Shown: one piece after another, positions 1 through 12,540 of the stretch
How positions within the stretch are numbered: position 1 is the first letter of the stretch
Layout: each line of letters starts with the position of its first letter
Source: Flaccisagitta enflata
Taxonomy: Eukaryota; Chaetognatha; Sagittoidea; Aphragmophora
Reading direction: 5' to 3'
Assembly: GCA_965153355.1 (NCBI GenBank)
Contig: OZ231127.1
Coordinates: forward strand, 49,042,001 to 49,106,000
DNA length: 64,000 nucleotides
The notes under the pieces: generated by a model
The model's input: the letters and a program-made list of their open reading frames with translations, nothing else
The model's database searches: none
Told to the model about the DNA's origin: nothing
Position numbers and translations under genes: made by a program

Positions 1-184
1 GACAAAAAGTAGCAAATGACGAATTTCACGTTTCCTCTTTTTTGACGCCGGCTTCCAATTCCGGCGTGATAATGTTGCCAGTGACAGTGTTCCACATCGT
101 TGGCAACAAATATATCGGCAAAAGTGTTACTGACTGAAATTCCGTAAATATGAGCGTCAAGTTTGGCATTACAAGAATGAAAGA

Positions 185-194
185 TTGCTGCTGC

Positions 195-227
<33 letters not shown>

Positions 228-233
228 CGTCGT
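185..233. repeat. (CTG)n/(TTG)n microsatellite
   Basis: A short CTG run passes into about a dozen TTG triplets and ends in TCG triplets. Open frames across it encode only poly-Leu or poly-Gln and have no other support. Confidence 0.95.
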
Positions 234-471
234 TTTCGTTCATGATAAGAGGGATCTGTTTTAGTTTTTGTTGTTGTTTTCCTTGTTGGTGGTGGTATGG
301 TTTTAATTCTATTCTGCATCTTCATCGTCTTGGTCAGACACGAGTGCTGCCGCGTTCTCTCAATCATCTTCCTCCTCGACTTCCTCCTGAGTCCTGTTCG
401 CTTGACTCAAAAATTGGTGAGAAGGCTGCAATTGCTTCCTCCTGAAATACTGATTGATGCCCGGGAAATGG

Positions 472-974
472 TGTAGCACTTGGGTGCTTCACATAGCAAA
501 AGTTGGTTATTTCTTTTGACCCTCTTTACCAAATATGAAGTAGTTAATTTTAGCACCTTTTCTATTTTTCTTTTATCAAAAATGGTTCATCTTTTTTTTT
601 TTAGAAAAATGTTTTTAAAGACCTAAATTGCTTAATGCAGTAGCATAAAACAATATGCTGATATTCTTTGAATTAGCTTTTATGAATTTCTACTTTTTAT
701 AGAATTGTTAAACTGCTTTTTCAATAGATCTTCCATAGCTTATGTTTTGATATTTTAGTTTATTTTTACAAACATCATGATTTTTAAAAACAAATGATTT
801 TTTTTTATAATAAAACTATATAGGATTTTGCTGAATTTTAAGAAATCTGTGAGAACTTTAAGGCCAAAACAAAAACAGAAGAAAAAGGAATTTTGATTGT
901 TGCTTCTCCACATTACTTAAGTAGAGTGAAGGGATACTCCAAACTTTTGCTTTATGAAGCACCCAAGCGTAGCA
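472..974. mobile_element. MITE-like foldback, family M1, copy 1
   Basis: The left end reads GTAGCACTTGGGTGCTTCAC and the right end, read on the other strand, GCTACGCTTGGGTGCTTCAT. The match continues through AGCAAAAGT for roughly 35 bp. The interior is AT-rich with no open frame. A second copy lies at 20321-20563, and the two share terminal and subterminal sequence such as the TTTGGAGTATCCCTTCAC block. This repetition in two places, with inverted ends, supports a non-autonomous DNA transposon. The superfamily is not clear. Confidence 0.7.
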
Positions 975-1101
975 TTAAGGAAAGTTGTTTCTTCCATATC
1001 GTCTTAAACTTGGAGATTCGCAAGCAGTCGATCAACATTTCGCAGATGAGTTTCTGAAAAGCATTGGGTTGGAAACATGGTAGTTAATATTCATGATTGC
1101 T

Positions 1102-1110
1102 TTTGTTGTT

Positions 1111-1181
<71 letters not shown>

Positions 1182-1193
1182 CGTCGTCGTCGT
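1102..1193. repeat. (TTG)n(TCG)n microsatellite
   Basis: A nearly pure TTG tract of about 27 units ends in four TCG units. Confidence 0.97.
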
Positions 1194-1570
1194 CCTTCAT
1201 TTTACACTTTTTGTATCCCTGAGTAACCTTTTAACTGAGCAGTTCATTTCGCAGGATGGAAACTGAGTGAGTTTTGCGGTAATAGGGTAATAGGGGTCAT
1301 TGTTCCAATTTTTACTTTTGCGTTTCTGTACAGCAGTCTTCCTACGACTCAGAGACGGAGTGTGGGACTTGTTGGACTAGAGGTTGATGTCGAGATTGAG
1401 CGGCACAGGTCCCATGGTACAATCGCATTCTCCACAGGTGTATCGTCAGTGAGGCTGAACTCGTGTTTCGACGTCAACATTGATTCTGGTTCCGTGCGTA
1501 CGTCAACAGCTTCGCTGCATCGATGCAGAGAGAGAATTGAAAGGAGGGATAGATCGATTAAAAAGCATAA
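1194..1570. other. Unassigned spacer
   Basis: Mixed-composition sequence between two microsatellites. I see no gene, inverted ends or repeats shared with the rest of the window. Confidence 0.6.
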
Positions 1571-1604
1571 GACACACACACACACACACACACACGCACG
1601 CACG

Positions 1605-1667
<63 letters not shown>
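1571..1667. repeat. (AC)n microsatellite
   Basis: A CA dinucleotide run with a short CGCA-rich interruption around 1595-1610. All overlapping open frames are poly-Thr-His or poly-Cys-Val translations of it. Confidence 0.97.
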
Positions 1668-1670
<3 letters not shown>

Positions 1671-2109
1671 TCAATGTTTTACAAATAAAACCTATTTCGA
1701 AATTTTCCTCGTATTTTTGCGAACGCCGGGAACTCAAGAAATATTGATCACACCTGAAAACGCAAAGAACCTCAAAGAGGTGTTTCCCTCCTCTATGAGT
1801 TTCCGCGGGCCGCCGCCTTTCAACCTCAGCGGTTTCGGAGTAAAAAAAATAAAAATGAAAAAGAAGAAAAGACGCAACGCTTCTTCGCAAGAATTCGATG
1901 CTCGAAGATAATAAGTCAATCTAGCAACCAATTTTTCGAAGCAGCAACAGGAGTCACTGATGCATACCGTCTATCGTGTCCATTCGTTGATCCATATTTT
2001 GCAAGTCTGTGATAGACTTTTTTTGGCCGATCAGTCATTTTGTTTTTCTAAGGCTGACTGCCCCTGCTCATCTTTAGCCTACAGGCCCGTACTAGATTTG
2101 CGTTACTAT
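1668..2109. other. Unassigned spacer
   Basis: No recognisable gene or repeat; the open frames are short and run out of the adjacent CA tract. Confidence 0.5.
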
Positions 2110-2352
2110 GGGTGTGTCTGCATTAATCAGCTTGTTCAGATACTTTATTTTAATATCAATATTCGGATATTTCATGTAGTAAATTTTGTAAATTCACTAT
2201 GTAGAATATCCGGATATTAACATCCAAATAGAAAATCCGAATAAGCAAATTAATGCAGACGCACCTAAAATTTGTAAATTCACTATGTAGAATATCCGGA
2301 TATTGATATCCAGATAAAATATACAAATGATATGGTGAATGCAGACGCACCC
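2110..2352. mobile_element. MITE, family M2 (GGGTGYGTCTGCATT ends)
   Basis: The left end is GGGTGTGTCTGCATTAA; the right end is its inverted match AATGCAGACGCACCC. A third inverted copy of the end lies internally at about 2251-2266. An internal segment (AAATTCACTATGTAGAATATCCGGATATT) is present twice, so the element is partly duplicated. The flanks CTAT and TAAG leave the target duplication unresolved. The GGGTG ends and small size fit a cut-and-paste MITE. Confidence 0.65.
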
Positions 2353-2430
2353 TAAGTAGAAAAAAAAAGATAAGTCTAACATAGTACACACAAACAATGT
2401 GCATGTACCTTTTTTCTTTTTTTCCCCTTT

Positions 2431-2492
2431 TTTAGATGCGTCATCGCATCTCTATAAGAGGGTCTGTCCGTCCGTCCGTCCTTCCGTCCGTT
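2431..2492 (-). mobile_element. F1b end module (partial)
   Basis: Read on the minus strand this is a GGAC/GGAA-rich tract, then CAGACCCTCTTATAGAG, then a hairpin (AGATGCG, four-base loop, CGCATCT) and AAA. It is the same terminal design as at 35337-35402 and 50258-50326. The opposite end is not recognisable. Confidence 0.55.
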
Positions 2493-2794
2493 ACGCCTCT
2501 TCTAATATCACGTAGATGACGCATCTAGTTGCCCAATCGGGCTTGTTAAGGGTGCGAAGGCTCATTAACTCTTACCACGTAGTACTTCTGCGATCGTCGG
2601 CTGGGGTATCAGATATTCTCATTACCCGCTGGGAAATTAGGGAAAACCGTGCCCGATTAATAGGCCGGAAAAAGACGATGTCCTCTGTAGACACTGCAAC
2701 TGTAAGTTATACCTTCCTTTTATTGCACTCTACGTCGATTGCATCCCCTGAATTTGCTGAATTGCTCTTACGTGCCCTCTTCATACATGTAATA
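2493..2794. other. Unassigned spacer
   Basis: Follows the F1b end and may be the body of a decayed element. No gene or tandem repeat is visible. Confidence 0.4.
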
Positions 2795-3030
2795 TGACAT
2801 GCATGATTTTACTTCAAACAAGCTAATGCCCAGCTTTCTAGCTTGATGGGAAACTTTTTTAGGGTCAATTTAAAATAAATAAAGAAAATGTATGAACATT
2901 CTTAAAGAGATTCTTAAGAGAATTTTTTCCCTTTCATTTCAATGTAAACTTTAAATGGTCCCTCAAAAAAGGTTCCCGCTAAGCTAGAAAGCTGCGCCTT
3001 AGCTTGTTTGAAATAAAATCGTGAGTGTCA
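2795..3030. mobile_element. MITE-like foldback, family M3
   Basis: Two arms of roughly 75 bp match in inverted orientation. Both carry CAAACAAGCTAA, then CAGCTTTCTAGCTT, then GGGAA and a T run. The arms enclose about 80 bp of AT-rich sequence. There is no open frame, and this is the only copy in the window. Confidence 0.65.
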
Positions 3031-3589
3031 CCTTATGAAAAAGGCACTTAAAAGCGATTCAGCAAGGTCAGACGCTGCAATCGGCGTAATGCACTTGTGC
3101 CGGCGTGAATAGTGAGGAAATACGAGGAATAATGAGAAATATTGAGGAAATATGATTCCTGACACTTCATCGTCGATATTGACAAAAAAAAAATTTCAAA
3201 TGAAAATCTTTTGCTTAACTAATCTTTGTTAACTTGAGACAAATTGAGACGAATTATGAGACGCAGCAGGTCTCAACTGTCAAAATGCACTTTTTTTCTC
3301 ATTTTCTGCTAGGCTCAGTTGCTATGCAGGGAAACTGTACTGAAAAAAAATCTTACCTCTCCAAAAAACGTGGTTTGTTGACAGTTTTTGCCACCAAAAC
3401 AAATCTTTTTCCTCTTGTATGATTTTTTTGTTGTCTCAATCAAAATTTTTGAAAGTCTCAAAGAAGATTTGAGCCAATCAGATAATCAAGTTTTATGATG
3501 ATAGAATGGTGATAAAAGGAGATTTTGAGAAAATCCAAGCTAGCATTTTTTTTGTCAACTAAAAAAACAATGAACATTGTTGTAGATAA
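3031..3589. other. Unassigned AT-rich stretch
   Basis: AT-rich, with scattered GAGAC motifs (for example around 3235-3265) that resemble the first signs of the satellite that follows. No gene is visible. Confidence 0.5.
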
Positions 3590-4383
3590 TCATTTTCTGT
3601 TTGTCTCTGTCTGTTGGAGACAAACAGAAAATCAAACGTTCACTCTTTTCATGGTTTCTCTATCAGCTGTATGCTGTCTAGGCTTTCAGACACATTGACA
3701 TTAGACTTCTTATGTATTTTACATTAAGAGACAAACAGAAAATAAAGATTTGGAGACAAAAAGAAAACTGAAAAGAATAGCCATTTTTTGTTTGTCTCTC
3801 ATTGGAAATTTTCTGTTTGTCTCTGTCAAGCAAATAAGCGTTCCTTTTGTACTTAAAGGAGAAGCAGCCACCAAGACAATGATGAGCAGGGTGTGGCTAA
3901 AGATGTAGATGAGACAAACAAAAAATCCAGGCTCAGAGACAAACAGAAAACTGAGAGGAACAATCCTTTTCAGTTTGTCTCTGAACTGAAATTTTCTTTT
4001 TGTCTCTGTCAAAAAGAAAACTTAAAGGATTAAATATTTTCTATTTGTCTCTAAACTTTGATTTTCCATTTGTCTCTGATAAATACCTCCTTGAATCTCT
4101 GTTTGGTTCTTCATCTACCCTCAACTGTCAAGGCTTTCATATTTATTGGCATTTGTTTTAATATTAAGAGACAAACAAAAAATTGAGGCTCAGAGACAAA
4201 CAGAAAACTGAAATGAACAATCATTTTCTGTTTGTCTCTGAACTAGAATTTTCTTTTTGTCTCTGTCAAACAAAAAAGGGTTCACTCTGGCCTTCACAGA
4301 ATAGCATCTACCAAGACAACAATAAGGTGGGTGTGGCTGAGAATGTAAATGAGACATATAGAAAATCCTAAGAAGGGTAGAAT
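3590..4383. repeat. Diverged upstream edge of the satellite array
   Basis: Contains recognisable but mutated segments of the 959-bp unit: GAGACAAACAGAAAA and its inverse, the CTGTCAAGGCTTTCA segment, and the AAGACAATGATGAGGTGGGTGTGGCT segment. Spacing differs from the core array. Diverged copies at the edge of a homogeneous core are typical of satellite arrays. Confidence 0.8.
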
Positions 4384-7300
4384 GAGGGGCTAGCGGGGTT
4401 AAAACATGTGTTAAACCAACTTAACTTACTATCCCAAGAGGATCTCTGATTTGATCTATGGAAGTCATATGTATATATATAAGTATATTATAAGGGGCTT
4501 TTGGTGAATTTGAGGTGTTGATCTGGGGTGAAGCCAAAACAGGCTTAACATGTGAGTTAACCCCGCTAGCCCCTCTTTTCACCAGTTTCCCCTTCTGTAG
4601 AATATACACCATGCTCTCATAAGATTTGCAAGGTGGCTCAATAGCTAATTCAGGCTAAGAATCATTATGGTAAGTTCTCTTGCTCCTGGTGAGTATAGGG
4701 GTACATGCGTCTGACAGCTTAAACAGCCACCTGTTGACACTATGCTCACTACTACATTTGTATTGTGGCTCAATTGCTGAATTGGGCCAAAAATGATGTA
4801 GGTGACTTCCCCTGCACTCTGCCTTTTTGAAAGCTCACTACTCCTGTAAAAATGCCCTAGTGACCTTCTCCATCACTGCTCTAGCCCACCTGCATGCAAC
4901 TTGGGTAGCCCATTCAGATCCATTGGTTTTTCATGGTAAGAGACAAAAAGAAAATTGCAATTTAAAGACAAAAAGAAAACTTAAAAAAAAAAATATTTTC
5001 TATTTGTCTCTAAACTTTGATTTTCCATTTGTCTCTTATGAATACCTCTTTGAATCTCTGTTTGGTTCTCCATCCACCCTCAGCTGCCAAGGCTTTCACA
5101 CTTATTGGCATTTGTTTTAATATTAAGAGACAAACAAAAAATCGAGGCTCAGAGACAAACAGAAAACAGAAATGAACAATCATTTTCTGTTTGTCTCTGA
5201 ACTAGAATTTTCTTTTTGTCTCCGTCAAACAACAAAGGTTCACTCTGGCCTTAACAGAATAGCATCTACCGAGACAATGATGAGGTGGGTGTGGCTGAGA
5301 ATATAAATGAGACATAAAGAAAATCCTAAGAAGGGTAGAATGAGGGGCTTGCGGGGTTAAAACATGTGCTAAACCAACTTAACTTACTATCCCAAGAGGA
5401 TCTCTGATTTGATCTATGGAAGTCCTATGTATATATATAAGTATATTATAAGGGGCTTTTGGTGAATTTGAGGTGTTGATCTGGGGTGAAGCCAAATCAG
5501 GCTTAATATGTGAGTTAACCCCGCTAGCCCCTCTTTTCACCAGTTTCCCCTTCTGTAGAATACACACCAAGCTCTCACAAGATTTGCAAGGTGGCTCTAT
5601 AGCTAATTTGGGCTAAGAATCATTACGGTGAGTTCTCTTGCTCCTGGTGAGTATAGAGGTACATGCGTCTGACAGCTTAAACAGCCACCTGTTGACACTT
5701 TGCTCATCACTACATTTGTATTGTGGCTCAATTGCTGATTTGGGCCAAAAATGACATATGTGACTTCCCCTGCTCTCTGCCTTTTTTAAAGCTCACTACT
5801 CTTATAAAAATGCCCTAGTGACCTTCTCCATCACTGCTCGAGCCCACCTGCATGCAACTTGGGTAGCCCATTCAGACCCATTGGTCTTTCATGGTAAGAG
5901 ACAAAAAGAAAATAGCAATTTAAAGGCAAAAAGAAAACTTAAAGAAATAAACATTTTCTATTTGTCTCTAAACTTTGATTTTCCATTTGTCTCCTATAAA
6001 TACCTCTTTGAATCTCTGTTTGGTTCTCCATCCGCCCTCAGCTGTCAAGGCTTTTACATTTATTGGCATTTTTTTTAATATTAAGAGACAAACAAAAAAT
6101 TGAGGCTCAGAGACAAACAGAAAACTGAAATGAACAATCATTTTCTGTTTGTCTCTGAACTAGAATTTTCTTTTTGTCTCCGTCAAACAAAAACGGGCTC
6201 ACTCTAGCCTTAAAAGAATAGCATCTACCAAGACAATGATCAGGTGGGTGTGGCTGAGAATGTAAATGAGACAATAGAAAGTCCTAAGAAGGGTAGAATG
6301 AGGGGCTAGCGGGGTTAAAACATGTGTTAAACCAACTTAACTTACTATCCCAAGAGGATCTCTGATTTGATCTATGGAAGTCCTATGTATATATATAAGT
6401 ATATTATAAGGGGCTTTTGGTGAATTTGAGGTGTTGATCTGGGGTGAAGCCAAAACAGGCTTTACATGTGAGTTAACCCCGCTAGCCCCTCTTTTCACCA
6501 GTTTCCCCTTCTGTAGAATACACACCATGCTCTCACAAGATTTGCAAGGTGGCTCAATAGCTAATTTGGGCTAAGAATCATTACGGTGAGTTCTCTTGCT
6601 CCTGGTGAGTATAGGGGTACATGCGTCTGACAGCTTAAACAGCCACCTGTTGACACTATGCTCACTACTACATTTGTATTGTGGCTCAAATGCTGATTTG
6701 GGCCAAAAATGATGTAGGTGACTTCCCCTGCACTCTGACTTTTTGAAAGCTCACTACTCCTGCAAAAATGCCCTAGTGGCCTTCTCCATCACTGCTCGAG
6801 CCCACCTGCATGCAACTTGGGTAGCCCATTCAGACCAATTGGTTTTTCATGGTAGGAGACAAAAAAAAAAATTGCAATCTAAAGACATAAAGAAAACTTA
6901 AGGAAATGAACATTTTCTAGTTGTCTCCAAACTTTGATTTTCCATTTGTCTCTTATAAATACCTCTTTGAATCTCTGTTTGGTTCTCCATCCGCCCTCAG
7001 CTGTCAAGGCTTTCAAATTTTTTGGCATTTGTTTTAATATTAACAGACAAACAAAAAATTGAGGCTCAGAGACAAACAGAAAACTGAAATGAGCAATCAT
7101 TTTCTTTTTGTCTCTGAACTAAAATTTTCTTTTTGTCTCCGTCAAACAAAAAAGGGTTCACTCTGGCCTTAAAAGAATAGCATCTACCAAGACAACAATC
7201 AGGTGGGTGTGGCTGAGGATGTAAATGAGACATATAGAAAATCCTTAGAAGGGTAGAATGAGGGGCTAGCGGGGTTAAAACATGTGTTAAACCAACTTAA

Positions 7301-8218
7301 CTTACTACCCCAAGAGGATCTCTGATTTGATCTATGGAAGTCCTATGTATATATATAAGTATATTATAAGGGGCTTTTGGTGAATTTGAGGTGTTGATCT
7401 GGGGTGAAGCCAAAACAGGCTTAACATGTGAGTTAACCCCGCTAGCCCCTCTTTTCACCAGTTTCCCCTTCTGTAGAATACACACCATGCTCTCACAAGA
7501 TTTGCAAGGTGGCTCAATAGCTGATTTGGGCTAAGAATCATTACGGTGGGTTCTCTTGCTCCTGGTGAGTATAGAGGTACATGCGTCTGACAGCTTAAAC
7601 AGCCACCTGTTGACACTATGCTCACTACTACATTTGCATTGAGGCTCAAATGCTGATTTGGGCCAAAAATGATGTATGTGACTTCCCCTGCACTGTCCCT
7701 TTTTAAAAGCTCACTACTCCTGTTAAAATGCCTTAGTGACCTTTTCCATCACTGCTCGAGCCCACCTGCATGCAACTTGGGTAGCCCATTCAGACCCATT
7801 GGTTTTTCATGGTAAGAGACAAAAAGAAAATTGCAGTTTAAAGACAAAAAGAAAACTTAAAGGAATTAACATTTTCTATTTGTCTCTAAACTTTGATTTT
7901 CCATTTGTCTCTTATAAATACCTCTTTGAATCTCTGTTTGGTTCTCCATCCGCCCTCAGCTGTCAAGGCTTTCACATTTTTTTGCATTTGTTTTAATATT
8001 AAGAGACAAACAAAAAATTGAGACTCAGAGACAAACAGAAAACTGAAATGAACAATCATTTTCTGTTTGTCTCTGAACTAGAATTTTGTTTCTGTCTCCG
8101 TCAAACAAAAAAGGGTTCACTCTGGCCTTAAAAGAATAGCATCTACCAAGACAATGATCAGGTGGGTGTGGCTGAGAATGTAAATGAGACATATAGAAAA
8201 TCCTAAGAAGGGTAGAAT

Positions 8219-9115
8219 GAGGGGCTAGCGGGGTTAAAACATGTGTTAAACCAACTTAACTTACTATCCCAAGAGGATCTCTGATTTGATCTATGGAAGT
8301 CCTATGTATATATATAAGTATATTATAAGGGGCTTTTGGTGAATTTGAGGTGTTGATCTGGGGTGAGGCCAAAACAGGCTTAACATGTGAGTTAACCCCG
8401 CTAGCCCCTCTTTTCACCAGTTTCCCCTTCTGTAGAATACACACCATGCTCTCATAAGATTTGCAAGGTGGCTCTATAGCTAATTTGGGCTAAGAATCAT
8501 TACGGTGAGTTCTCTTGCTCCTGGTGAGTATAGAGGTACATGCGTCTGACAGCTTAATCAGCCACCTGTTGACACTTTGCTCATCACTACATTTGTATTG
8601 TGGCTCAATTGCTGATTTGGGCCAAAAATGATATATGTGACTTCCCCTGCACTCTGCCTTTTTAAAGCTCACTACTCCTATAAAAATGCCCTAGTGACCT
8701 TCTCCATCACTGCTCGAGCCCACCTGCATGCAATTCAAAGGCAAAAAGAAAACTTAAAGAAATAAACATTTTCTAGTTGTCTCCAAACTTTTATTTTCCA
8801 TTTGTCTCTTATAAATACCTCTTTGAATCTCTGTTTGGTTCTCCATCCGCCCTCAGCTGTCAAGGCTTTCACACTTATTGGCATTTGTTTTAATATTATG
8901 AGACAAATGAAAAATGGAGGCTCAGAGACAAACAAAAAACAGAAATGAAAAATCATTTTCTTTTTGTCTCTGAACTAAAATTTTCTTTTTGTCTCCGTCA
9001 AACAAAAAAGGGTTCACTCTGGCCTTAAAAGAATAGCATCTACCAAGACAATGATGAGGTGGGTGTGGCTGAGAATGTAAATGAGACATATAGAAAATCC
9101 TTAGAAGGGTAGAAT
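8219..9115. repeat. Satellite unit 5 (897 bp, 61-bp deletion)
   Basis: Lacks 61 bp after CCTGCATGCAA at about 8731, jumping straight to TTCAAAGGC. Neighbouring units carry the CTTGGGTAGCCCATTCAG segment there. The same junction recurs in unit 8, so the two units share ancestry. Confidence 0.9.
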
Positions 9116-11032
9116 GAGGGGCTAGCGGGGTTAAAACATGTGTTAAACCAACTTAACTTACTATCCCAAGAGGATCTCTGATTTGATCTATGGAAGTCCT
9201 ATGTATATATATAAGTATATTATAAGGGGCTTTTGGTGAATTTGAGGTGTTGATCTGGGGTGAAGTCAAAACAGGCTTAACATGTGAGTTAACCCCGCTA
9301 GCCCCTCTTTTCACCAGTTTCCCCTTCTGTAGAATACACACCATGCTCTCACAAGATTTGCAAGGTGGCTCTATAGCTAATTTGGGCTGAGAATCATTAC
9401 GGTGAGTTCTCTTGCTCCTGGTGAGTATGGAGGTACATGCGTCTGACAGCTTAATCAGCCACCTGTTGACACTTTGCTCCTCACTACATTTGTATTGTGG
9501 CTCAATTGCTGATTTGGGCCAAAAATGATATATGTGACTTCCCCTGCACTCTGCCTTTTTTAAAGCTCACTACTCCTATAAAAATGCCCTAGTGACCTTC
9601 TCTATCACTGCTCAAGCCCACCTGCATGCAACTTGGGTAGCCCATTCAGACCCATTGGTTTTTCATGGTAAGAGACAAAAAGAAAATTGCAATTTAAAGG
9701 CAAAAAGAAAACTTAAAGAAATGAACATTTTCTAGTTGTCTCCAAACTTTGATTTTCCATTTGTCTCTTATAAATACCTCTTTGAATCTCTGTTTGGTTC
9801 TCCATCCGCCCTCAGCTGTCAAGGCTTTCACACTTATTGGCATTTGTTTTAATATTATGAGACAAATGAAAAATGGAGGCTCAGAGGCAAACAAAAAACA
9901 GAAATGAAAAATCATTTTCTTTTTGTCTCTGAACTAAAATTTTCTTTTTGTCTCCGTCAAACAAAAAAGGGTTCACTCTGGCCTTAAAGGAATAGCATCT
10001 ACCAAGACAACAATCAGGTGGGTGTGGCTGAGGATGTAAATGAGACATATAGAAAATCCTTAGAAGGGTAGAATGAGGGGCTAGCGGGGTTAAAACATGT
10101 GTTAAACCAACTTAACTTACTATCCCAAGAGGATCTCTGATTTTATCTATGGAAGTCCTATGTATATATATAAGTATATTATAAGGGGCTTTTGGTGAAT
10201 TTGAGGTGTTGATCTGGGGTGAAGCCAAAACAGGCTTAACATGTGAGTTAACCCCGCTAGCCCCTCTTTTCACCAGTTTCCCCTTCTGTAGAATACACAC
10301 CATGCTCTCACAAGATTTGCAAGGTGGCTCAATAGCTGATTCGGGCTAAGAATCATTACGGTGGGTTCTCTTGCTCCTGGTGAGTATAGAGGTACATGCG
10401 TCTGACAGCTTAAACAGCCACCTGTTGACACTATGCTCACTACTACATTTGCATTGAGGCTCAAATGCTGATTTGGGCCAAAAATGATGTATGTGACTTC
10501 CCCTGCACTGTCCCTTTTTAAAAGCTCACTACTCCTGTTAAAATGCCTTAGTGACCTTTTCCATCACTGCTCGAGCCCACCTGCATGCAACTTGGGTAGC
10601 CCATTCAAACCCATTGGTTTTTCATGGTAAGAGACAAAAAGAAAATTGCAATTTAAAGACAAAAAGAAAACTTAAAGGAATTAACATTTTCTATTTCTCT
10701 CTAAACTTTGATTTTCCATTTGTCTCTTATAAATACCTCTTTGAATCTCTGTTTGGTTCTCCATCCGCCCTCAGCTGTCAAGGCTTTCACATTTATTGGC
10801 ATTTGTTTTAATATTAAGAGACAAACAAAAAATTGAGGCTCAGAGACAAACAGAAAACTGAAATGAACAATCATTTTCTGTTTGTCTCTGAACTAGAATT
10901 TCTTTTTGTCTCCGTCAAACAAAAACGGGTTCACTCTGGCCTTAACAGAATAGCATCTACCAAGACAATGATCAGGTGGGTGTGGCTGAGAATGTAAATG
11001 AGACATATAGAAAATCCTAAGAAGGGTAGAAT

Positions 11033-12011
11033 GAGGGGCTAGCGGGGTTAAAACATGTGTTAAACCAACTTAACTTACTATCCCAAGAGGATCTCTGATT
11101 TGATCTATGGAAGTCCTATGTATATATATAAGTATATTATAAGGGGCTTTTGGTGAATTTGAGGTGTTGATCTGGGGTGAAGCCAAAACAGGCTTAACAT
11201 GTGAGTTAACCCCGCTAGCCCCTCTTTTCACCAGTTTCCCCTTCTGTAGAATACACACCATGCTCTCACAAGATTTGCAAGGTGGCTCAATAGCTAATTT
11301 GGGCTAAGAATCATTACGGTGGGTTCTCTTGCTCTTGGTGAGTATAGAGGTACATGCGTCTGACAGCTTAAACAGCCACCTGTTGACACTATGCTCACTA
11401 CTTCATTTGCATTGAGGCTCAAATGCTGATTTGGGCCAAAAATGATGTATGTGACTTCCCCTGCACTGTTCCTTTTTAAAAGCTCACTACTCCTATAAAA
11501 ATGCCCTAGTGACCTTCTCCATCACTGCTCGAGCCCACCTGCATGCAATTCAAAGGCAAAAAGAAAACTTAAAGAAATAAACATTTTCTAGTTGTCTCCA
11601 AACTTTTAGAGACAAAAAGAAAATTGCAATTTAAAGGCAAAAAGAAAACTTAAAGAAATAAACATTTTCTAGTTGTCTCCAAACTTTGATTTTCCATTTG
11701 TCTCTTATAAATACCTCTTTGAATCTCTGTTTGGTTCTCCATCCGCCCTCAGCTGTCAAGGCTTTCAAATTTTTTGGCATTTGTTTTAATATTAACAGAC
11801 AAACAAAAAATTGAGGCTCAGAGACAAACAGAAAACTGAAATGAACAATCATTTTCTGTTTGTCTCTGAACTAGAATTTTCTTTTTGTCTCCGTCAAACA
11901 AAAAAAGGTTCACTCTGGCCTTAAAAGAATAGCATCTACCAAGACAATGATGAGGTGGGTGTGGCTGAGAATGTAAATGAGACATATAGAAAATCCTAAG
12001 AAGGGTAGAAT
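11033..12011. repeat. Satellite unit 8 (979 bp, same deletion plus ~80-bp duplication)
   Basis: Shows the same CATGCAATTCAAAGGC junction as unit 5 near 11550. About 50 bp later it restarts within AGAGACAAAAAGAAAATTGC, so that ~80 bp from AAAGGCAAAAAG to TCTCCAAACTT is present twice. The unit looks like a recombinant between a deleted and a full-length unit. Confidence 0.85.
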
Positions 12012-12540
12012 GAGGGGCTAGCGGGGTTAAAACATGTGTTAAACCAACTTAACCTACTATCCCCAGAGGATCTCTGATTTGATCTATGGAAGTCCTATGT
12101 ATATATATAAGAATATTATAAGGGGCTTTTGGTGAATTTGAGGTGTTGATCTGGGGTGAAGCCAAAACAGGCTTAACATGTGAGTTAACCCCGCTAGCCC
12201 CTCTTTTCACCAGTTTCCCCTTCTGTAGAATACACACCATGCTCTCACAAGATTTGCAAGGTGGCTCAATAATTAATTTGGGTTAAGAATCATTACGGTG
12301 AGTTCTCTTGCTCCTGGTGAGTATAGGGGTACATGCATCTGACAGCTTAAACAGCCATCTGTTGATTCTATGCCCACTACTACATTTGTATTGTGGCTCA
12401 ATTGCTGATTTTGGCGAAGAATGATGTATGTGACTTCCCTCGCACTTGGTCAATTTTAGGCTCACCACTACTGTGACCATTGCCATTACTGCTCAGCCTA
12501 CCTTTATACAAGAAATTCAAGGGAGACAAAAAGATAATCA

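Larger units (their letters stand above)
4384..12540. repeat. Tandem satellite, ~959-bp unit, eight full periods plus a partial
   Basis: Taking GAGGGGCTAGCGGGGTT as unit start (GAGGGGCTTGCGGGGTT in the second), units begin at 4384, 5342, 6300, 7260, 8219, 9116, 10075, 11033 and 12012. Spacings are 958, 958, 960, 959, 897, 959, 958 and 979 bp. Units are nearly identical over most of their length. Each contains many copies of GAGACAAACAGAAAA and its inverse, an inverted pair around GGGGCTAGCGGGGTTAA, and a ~40-bp block that matches the F1 end module. A 63-codon minus-strand open frame recurs in every unit, but it follows from overall sequence identity. I do not call it a gene. Confidence 0.97.

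Noticed and set aside
5818-10811. 86-codon plus-strand frame found in several satellite units
   Set aside because: It is cut or frameshifted in other units of the same array and rich in AT-biased residues. It looks like chance openness of a repeated sequence.
4421-12240. 63-codon minus-strand frame conserved in all satellite units
   Set aside because: The flanking non-coding satellite is just as conserved, so the open frame gives no evidence of selection. It has no recognisable domain and no extension beyond 63 codons.
4384-12540. CRISPR-like array
   Set aside because: The period is ~959 bp with whole-unit homology. There are no short direct repeats with unique spacers, and the sequence is clearly eukaryotic.
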